Assembly: GCA_000687675.1 (NCBI GenBank)
Contig: JHWS01000013.1
Span: forward strand, 1 to 47,676
Source of the DNA: Lachnospiraceae bacterium NC2008
GTDB lineage: Bacteria; Bacillota; Clostridia; Lachnospirales; Lachnospiraceae
DNA length: 47,676 nucleotides
Reading direction: 5' to 3'
In this document: positions 43,504-47,676 of the stretch, in pieces
Layout of the letters: every line of letters begins with the position of its first letter
Numbering within the stretch: position 1 is the stretch's first letter
Program-made: the position numbers and the translations under genes
The notes under the pieces: model-generated
Seen by the model: the letters and a program-made list of their open reading frames with translations, nothing else
Told to the model about the DNA's origin: nothing
The model's database searches: none

Positions 43504-43908
43504 TTATGCTTCGTCATCATCGAAGAATTCTTCTGTGCTCTTGTCAGCATCATCGACTTCCTTCTCATCAGCTGCCTTATCTTCAGCATCTTCAGATGGT
43601 GTAACATCTGTATATTCATCATCCTTCTTTGCTGTAGCTTCTTTTATCTTAGAACTTACTTTAGAAGCAACATCCTTGGCTTTAACAACTGTATCTGATA
43701 CAAATGCTTTGGCAGAATCAAGAGCTACATAGCTTCTCTTTGACTCTTTTTCACTATCATCATCAAAGTCATCAAGATCATCGAAATCATCAAAGTCATC
43801 AAACTCTTCACTTGCGTTCTTCTTTCCCTGTAAGTAGTGGTATACGCCAGCTGCTGTTGCGCCGACAACGGCACTAAAGAGAATAACTTTTCCTAACTTT
43901 TTTGCCAT
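43504..43908 (-). CDS. Small acidic membrane protein, 134 aa
   Basis: I do not recognise this protein. It has one N-terminal hydrophobic helix (about 8-25: VILFSAVVGATAAGVYHYL) that could be an anchor, then an acidic repeat built from FDD/LDD units (36-51), a lysine/alanine helix (60-95) that resembles LEA or apolipophorin-like amphipathic helices, and a very acidic tail. The ribosome site ggaggt is clear. It stands alone and diverges from the TetR gene. Confidence 0.65.
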   Translation of the reverse strand: MAKKLGKVILFSAVVGATAAGVYHYLQGKKNASEEFDDFDDFDDLDDFDDDSEKESKRSYVALDSAKAFVSDTVVKAKDVASKVSSKIKEATAKKDDEYTDVTPSEDAEDKAADEKEVDDADKSTEEFFDDDEA

Positions 43909-44040
43909 ATCAAAAAACCTCCATACTTTATAATTTTGCTGTAATAATTTTAATATAATTAGTTATAAAAATAAAGTGTTTTGTGGCTAAATGTGTTATT
44001 ATTAATACCTGTAAAAATAGAAAATTAAAGGGATTATCTC

Positions 44041-44646
44041 ATGAATGATAAATTTTATGAACAGAAAAAAGAAAAGCAGGATATGATGATAAATGGAGCA
44101 ATGAAGATATTTGCTCTAAAGGGCTATGCCCATGCCAGTGTTGATGACATGGTGAAGGAATGCGGTGCCAGCAAGGGCCTTTGGTTTCATTATTTTGAAA
44201 GCAAGAAGGGGTTGTATTCATTTGTCGTTTCCTATGCGGTTAAATATGCAATTTTGGAATATGGAATAAAGTTAGAAGATAAGGGTATGGGACTATATGA
44301 CCTTCTTCTAGAAAAAGAAAAGGTTAAGGTTGACCTTATGGGTATGTATCCATATTTACCTCTTCTTATTCTTTCTATATTAAATGAAACAGATGAAGAA
44401 GCACTTTCTCTTATGTCAGATGCAAGGGAAAGTTATATAGAAGCTCTGGAAAATATCTATGTTGGAATAGACAGAAGTGAGTTTGAAGAACCTGAGGATT
44501 CTTTCCTTATACAGAAGATGATAACCTCCACCTTTGCAGATATAATGAGAGACTATTATCATAAGCCAGTGTTTTTAAAAGAAGAGTATATCTCTGAGTG
44601 TGAAAAATATATTCAAATGCTTAAAAAATTCCTTGGTAAAAAGTAA
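44041..44646 (+). CDS. TetR-family transcriptional regulator
   Basis: The 201-residue protein has the TetR helix-turn-helix at about 15-60 (MKIFALKGYAHASVDDMVKECGASKGLWFHYFESKKGLYSFV) as its N-terminal domain and an unconserved helical ligand domain. It diverges from the acidic membrane protein gene, which may be its target. No clear palindromic operator was found in the 132-bp gap. Confidence 0.9.
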   Translation: MNDKFYEQKKEKQDMMINGAMKIFALKGYAHASVDDMVKECGASKGLWFHYFESKKGLYSFVVSYAVKYAILEYGIKLEDKGMGLYDLLLEKEKVKVDLMGMYPYLPLLILSILNETDEEALSLMSDARESYIEALENIYVGIDRSEFEEPEDSFLIQKMITSTFADIMRDYYHKPVFLKEEYISECEKYIQMLKKFLGKK

Positions 44647-44738
44647 TAGAATTAAGTTGCGGTATGTGTATATTTATGCTAAAATTCATTGTTGCGTATA
44701 GTATTTTAGCGAAATAACATTAGAGATTGGAGTTATTT

Positions 44739-45950
44739 ATGGCACAGGTTGCAGTATTAGGATATGGCACAGTTGGTAGCGGTGTTGTTGAAGTTATTGA
44801 GAAAAACAGCGATGTTATATCAAAAAGAGTAGGCGAAGATATTACAGTTAAGTATGTTCTTGACCTTAGAGACTTTCCTGGTGACCCTATTCAGGACAGG
44901 GTTGTTCATGATTATGACACAATCGTTAATGATAAAGATATTTCTATAATTTGTGAGACTATGGGTGGAATCAACCCAGCTTACGAATTTACAAAGAAAG
45001 CTCTTATGGCTGGAAAGAGTGTATGTACATCAAACAAAGAGCTTGTTGCTGCACACGGCCCAGAGCTTATTTCTATTGCTAAAGCAAATAAGTGTAACTA
45101 TTTCTTTGAGGCAAGCGTAGGTGGTGGTATTCCTATCATCAGACCTTTTAATGAGGCTCTTACAGCTGAGAAGATTGACTGCATAATGGGTATCTTAAAT
45201 GGTACAACTAACTACATTCTTTCTAAGATGGAGAATGAAGGTGCAGCGTTTGACACTGTACTTAAAGAGGCACAGGAAAAGGGATATGCTGAAAGAAATC
45301 CTGAGGCAGACGTTGAAGGATATGACGCTGGTAGAAAGATTGCTATATTAGCATCTTTAGTATATGGCGAAACAGTAAAGTTTGAAGATGTATTTACAGA
45401 AGGTATTACAAAGATAGCTCCTGTAGATTTTGAATATGCTAAGAAACTTGGCTTAACAATTAAGCTTATTGGTCTTGAGAAGGAAACTTCTGAAGGCAGA
45501 TTTGCTGTGGTTACTCCAAGACTTATCGGAAGCGAGAGCCCACTTGCTGGTGTTAAGGATGTATTCAATGGAATCCTTGTTCACAGCAATATGCTTGATT
45601 ATTCTATGTACTATGGTAGAGGAGCAGGTAAGCTTCCAACAGCATCTGCAGTTGTAGGTGATGTTATTGCTGCTGCTAAGAACCCAGGCAACCATCTTAC
45701 ATGTGTATGGGAAGAGAAGGCTTGCTCACTTGCAGATTATAAGAAACTTGCTCAGAAGTACTTCGTAAGAGTAGCTGGCAATATGGCAGAGCTTAAGGCA
45801 GATATCGAGAAGGTATTTGCTGGGGCTTCATTTGTACAGCTTGATAATGTAACTGATGAATTCGCATTTGTTACAGAAGAGATGACAGAGCTTGAGTATG
45901 ATAAGAAGGCTGCTTCTATTAATAACATTAAATCAATGATAAGAATGTAA
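44739..45950 (+). CDS. hom: Homoserine dehydrogenase
   Basis: The 403-residue enzyme reduces aspartate semialdehyde to homoserine for threonine and methionine synthesis. It has the NAD(P) loop VAVLGYGTVGSGVVEVI, TSNKELVAAHGPEL near 97-110, catalytic GILNGTTNYILSKM and the EKGYAERNPEADVEGYDAGRK block. The C-terminal 75 residues (YFVRVAGNMAELKADIEKVF) fit an ACT domain, so feedback by threonine is likely. Start ATG 44739 follows attggagttattt. Aspartokinase follows 21 nt later in the same operon. Confidence 0.96.
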   Translation: MAQVAVLGYGTVGSGVVEVIEKNSDVISKRVGEDITVKYVLDLRDFPGDPIQDRVVHDYDTIVNDKDISIICETMGGINPAYEFTKKALMAGKSVCTSNKELVAAHGPELISIAKANKCNYFFEASVGGGIPIIRPFNEALTAEKIDCIMGILNGTTNYILSKMENEGAAFDTVLKEAQEKGYAERNPEADVEGYDAGRKIAILASLVYGETVKFEDVFTEGITKIAPVDFEYAKKLGLTIKLIGLEKETSEGRFAVVTPRLIGSESPLAGVKDVFNGILVHSNMLDYSMYYGRGAGKLPTASAVVGDVIAAAKNPGNHLTCVWEEKACSLADYKKLAQKYFVRVAGNMAELKADIEKVFAGASFVQLDNVTDEFAFVTEEMTELEYDKKAASINNIKSMIRM

Positions 45951-45971
45951 ATAAATGTGGAGGAAACACAG

Positions 45972-47180
45972 ATGTTAGTCGTAAAAAAATTTGGTGGAAC
46001 ATCAGTTGCTAACAAAGAAAGAATCTATAATGTCTGCAGACGATGCGCAGAGAGCTATAAGAATGGCGATGACGTTGTAGTTGTTCTTTCAGCAATGGGT
46101 AAGCTTACAGATGAACTTATTGCTAAAGCAAAGGATATCAATCCTAACCCATCTAAGAGAGAGATGGATATGCTTCTTACAACAGGAGAGCAGACAAGTG
46201 TTGCTCTTGCTTGTATGGCATTTGAAGCACTTGGTATTCCTGCAATATCACTTAATGCATTCCAGGTAGCTATGCATACAACTTCTGCATATTCTAATGC
46301 AAGACTTAAAAGAATAGATACAGAAAGAATTATGCATGAACTTGATCAGAGAAAGATTGTTGTTGTTACTGGTTTCCAGGGTGTAAACAAGTATGGTGAT
46401 TATACAACACTTGGCCGTGGTGGTTCAGATACTACAGCAGTTGCTCTTGCAGCAGCTCTTAAGGCTGATGCTTGCGAAATTTACACAGACGTTGATGGTG
46501 TATACACAGCAGATCCTCGTATCGTAAAGAAGGCTCGTAAGATGAAAGAGATTACATACGATGAGATGTTAGATCTTGCAACACTTGGTGCAGGTGTTCT
46601 TCATAACAGAAGTGTTGAGCTTGCTAAGAAGTACGGTGTTGCGTTAGTTGTTCGTTCTAGTTTAACAAATGAAGAAGGTACAGTAGTTAAGGAGGATGTG
46701 AAAGTGGAAAGAATGTTAGTTAGCGGTGTAGCTGCCGATAAGAATTGTGCTAAGATTTCGGTTGTAGGACTTAGTGATAAGCCAGGTACAGCCTTCAGAT
46801 TATTTGATGCTTTATCACAGGCTAATATTAACGTAGATATGATTTTACAGTCAGTTAGCCATGACAATACACAGGATATCGCATTTACAGTTGTAGGTGA
46901 CTACGCTGATGATGCAATTAAGGTAATCGAAGATAACAAGACAAGACTTAAATATGAGAAGGTTGAGCTTGAGAAGGGCGTAGCTAAGGTATCTGTAGTA
47001 GGTGCAGGTATGATGAGTAACCCTGGTGTTGCTGCAAAGGTATTTGAGTGTATGTACAACTCAAACATCAACATCAAGATGATTTCTACATCAGAGATTC
47101 GTGTAACTGTTCTTATCGATGATAAGGAAGTTGAGAAGGCTATGAACGCTGCTCACGATATCTTTGGACTTGAAGACTAA
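45972..47180 (+). CDS. lysC: Aspartokinase
   Basis: The 402-residue enzyme phosphorylates aspartate, the first step to lysine, threonine and methionine. It starts LVVKKFGGTSVANKERI, has the TTLGRGGSDTTAVALAA block near 150-166, and carries two ACT domains in the last 160 residues (KISVVGLSDKPGTAFRLF, then KVSVVGAGMMSNPGVAAKVF), expected to bind inhibitory amino acids. The ATG at 45972 lies 8-9 nt after ggagga; an in-frame GTG at 45957 is less likely. It is cotranscribed with hom. Confidence 0.95.
   Translation: MLVVKKFGGTSVANKERIYNVCRRCAESYKNGDDVVVVLSAMGKLTDELIAKAKDINPNPSKREMDMLLTTGEQTSVALACMAFEALGIPAISLNAFQVAMHTTSAYSNARLKRIDTERIMHELDQRKIVVVTGFQGVNKYGDYTTLGRGGSDTTAVALAAALKADACEIYTDVDGVYTADPRIVKKARKMKEITYDEMLDLATLGAGVLHNRSVELAKKYGVALVVRSSLTNEEGTVVKEDVKVERMLVSGVAADKNCAKISVVGLSDKPGTAFRLFDALSQANINVDMILQSVSHDNTQDIAFTVVGDYADDAIKVIEDNKTRLKYEKVELEKGVAKVSVVGAGMMSNPGVAAKVFECMYNSNINIKMISTSEIRVTVLIDDKEVEKAMNAAHDIFGLED
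46704..47180 (+). CDS. Possible aspartokinase beta subunit from an internal start
   Basis: Inside the aspartokinase gene, AAGGAGGA (46689-46696) stands 7 nt before an in-frame GTG at 46704, with an in-frame ATG at 46713. The product, 158 residues, would contain just the two ACT domains. Bacillus subtilis aspartokinase II is known to produce such a beta subunit from an internal start in the same gene. Here it is inferred from the ribosome site alone. Confidence 0.6.
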   Translation: MERMLVSGVAADKNCAKISVVGLSDKPGTAFRLFDALSQANINVDMILQSVSHDNTQDIAFTVVGDYADDAIKVIEDNKTRLKYEKVELEKGVAKVSVVGAGMMSNPGVAAKVFECMYNSNINIKMISTSEIRVTVLIDDKEVEKAMNAAHDIFGLED

Positions 47181-47210
47181 TCTTTAACTCTTAAATAACA
47201 TAATTATTCA

Positions 47211-47262
47211 AAGAACCAGCCAGGTTGTAGTTAATCCTACAGCTTTGCTGGTTCTTTTTTGT
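47211..47262 (+). terminator. Terminator of the hom-lysC operon
   Basis: AAGAACCAGC and GCTGGTTCTT form a 10-bp outer stem, with an inner TGTAG/CTACA hairpin, and a TTTTTT tail. Confidence 0.9.
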
Positions 47263-47359
47263 TGCCTCCCACTGCTATATATTTCTCGTCGCCCTCCTTA
47301 GCCTATAGCTAACTCATATTTCGCCTGTGACATGCGCTCCCTTATTTTTCTAAGGCCAT
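47263..47359. other. Pyrimidine-rich gene-free stretch before the foldback element
   Basis: No ORF, promoter or clear repeat was seen here. Composition is C/T-rich on the plus strand and unlike the other spacers of the window, so it may belong to the adjoining element. Confidence 0.5.
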
Positions 47360-47673
47360 CAAATTTTCCTAAGCTAAACTTTCCGCGTTAAACTCGCTAC
47401 AGCTGCAAACTAAGGCTGGCACCTGTTTTAGGGCGCATTTGGGCAAACCGCTGTAAAACCCGCGTGTCTTTCGTAGGAAAATGTTAATTCCGCGCTTTAT
47501 AGGGTAAATCCCTACCAAGAAGTGGATGAGTCACCTAGCGCGGAATACATTTTCCAGAAAGACTAAGCACTGGTTTTACAAGGTGAAGTCCAACCAGCGC
47601 CCGCTGGACAGGTGCTTGCCTTAGTAAGCAGCTTTGCTCAGACAGTAACTGCGGAAAGTTTAAGGAAAATTTG
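47360..47673. repeat. 314-bp foldback element (giant imperfect hairpin), possible structured RNA or MITE
   Basis: The two halves are reverse complements along nearly all their length. Paired blocks, left with right: 47360-47370/47663-47673; 47376-47386/47651-47661; 47401-47406/47628-47633; 47409-47416/47618-47625; 47419-47426/47608-47615; 47431-47436/47597-47602; 47452-47460/47572-47580; 47466-47472/47557-47563; 47476-47484/47547-47555; 47488-47495/47538-47545; and a terminal hairpin 47500-47504/47510-47514. That gives about 85 or more pairs with small, often symmetrical internal loops. No ORF is present. It is more GC-rich than nearby spacers. It may extend past the window. Confidence 0.75.
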
Positions 47674-47676
47674 TTA

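Noticed and set aside
43740-43810. Short tandem DNA repeats near 43760-43805 as a possible CRISPR or microsatellite
   Set aside because: The atcatcaaag-type repeats encode the FDD/LDD units of the acidic protein; there are no spacers.

Overview
The window looks like a core chromosomal segment of a low-GC, strictly anaerobic Firmicute, most likely family Lachnospiraceae (Butyrivibrio, Lachnospira or Roseburia-like). The basis is gene content recalled from that family: GH94 cellobiose phosphorylase, a tig-clpP-clpX-engB cluster, a DUF6273-type Ser/Thr kinase, a nucleoid-associated protein and tRNA genes without an encoded CCA. No database search was possible, so the genus is an inference.

Layout. 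1-1116: the 3' end of a 23S rRNA gene, with no 5S gene after it, then seven tRNA genes (Asn, Glu, Thr, Met/Ile2, Asp, Val, Leu) with a strong internal promoter. 1187-7349: a glycosyltransferase, truA, dtd, a Zn/Mn-type ABC ATPase and permease, a small conserved-looking protein, a short-form S-adenosylhomocysteinase and cheY. 7467-10468: a cytidylate-kinase-like protein, an ECF sigma factor with an RsgI-like anti-sigma factor, and deoD. 10637-18378: a dynamin-like GTPase plus diguanylate cyclase operon, facing a minus-strand cassette of a Zn-finger lipoprotein, a degenerate AAA+ protein and an orphan VirD4/TraG-like ATPase. 18463-18536: tRNA-Arg. 18541-19439: a 900-bp AT-rich gene-free region with palindromes, a DnaA-box-like 9-mer and a 14-bp inverted repeat. 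19440-20999: a CheC-like protein and a nucleoid-associated protein. 21227-23704: cellobiose phosphorylase. 24011-28088: a DUF4349 lipoprotein, an RNA methyltransferase, a membrane-anchored amidase-like protein without catalytic residues, and rdgB. 28204-28365: tRNA-Gly and tRNA-Pro. 28528-35677: pyruvate kinase, Ser/Thr kinase, PPP phosphatase, bactofilin, and an ABC importer with fused permease and ATPase. 35826-43449: tig, clpP, clpX, engB, a DHH phosphoesterase, glnS and a DUF2225 protein. 43504-47180: an acidic membrane protein, a TetR regulator, homoserine dehydrogenase and aspartokinase. 47263-47676: gene-free, dominated by a roughly 314-bp sequence whose two arms are complementary along almost their whole length.

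How genes work together. Housekeeping modules are clear: protein quality control (Tig, ClpP, ClpX), tRNA charging and proofreading, aspartate-family amino acid synthesis, and nucleotide clean-up (RdgB, DeoD). The more unusual parts are the VirD4-like/pseudo-AAA+ pair facing the dynamin/cyclic-di-GMP operon, the kinase-phosphatase-bactofilin group, and the giant foldback sequence at the right edge. These are the best candidates for something undescribed.
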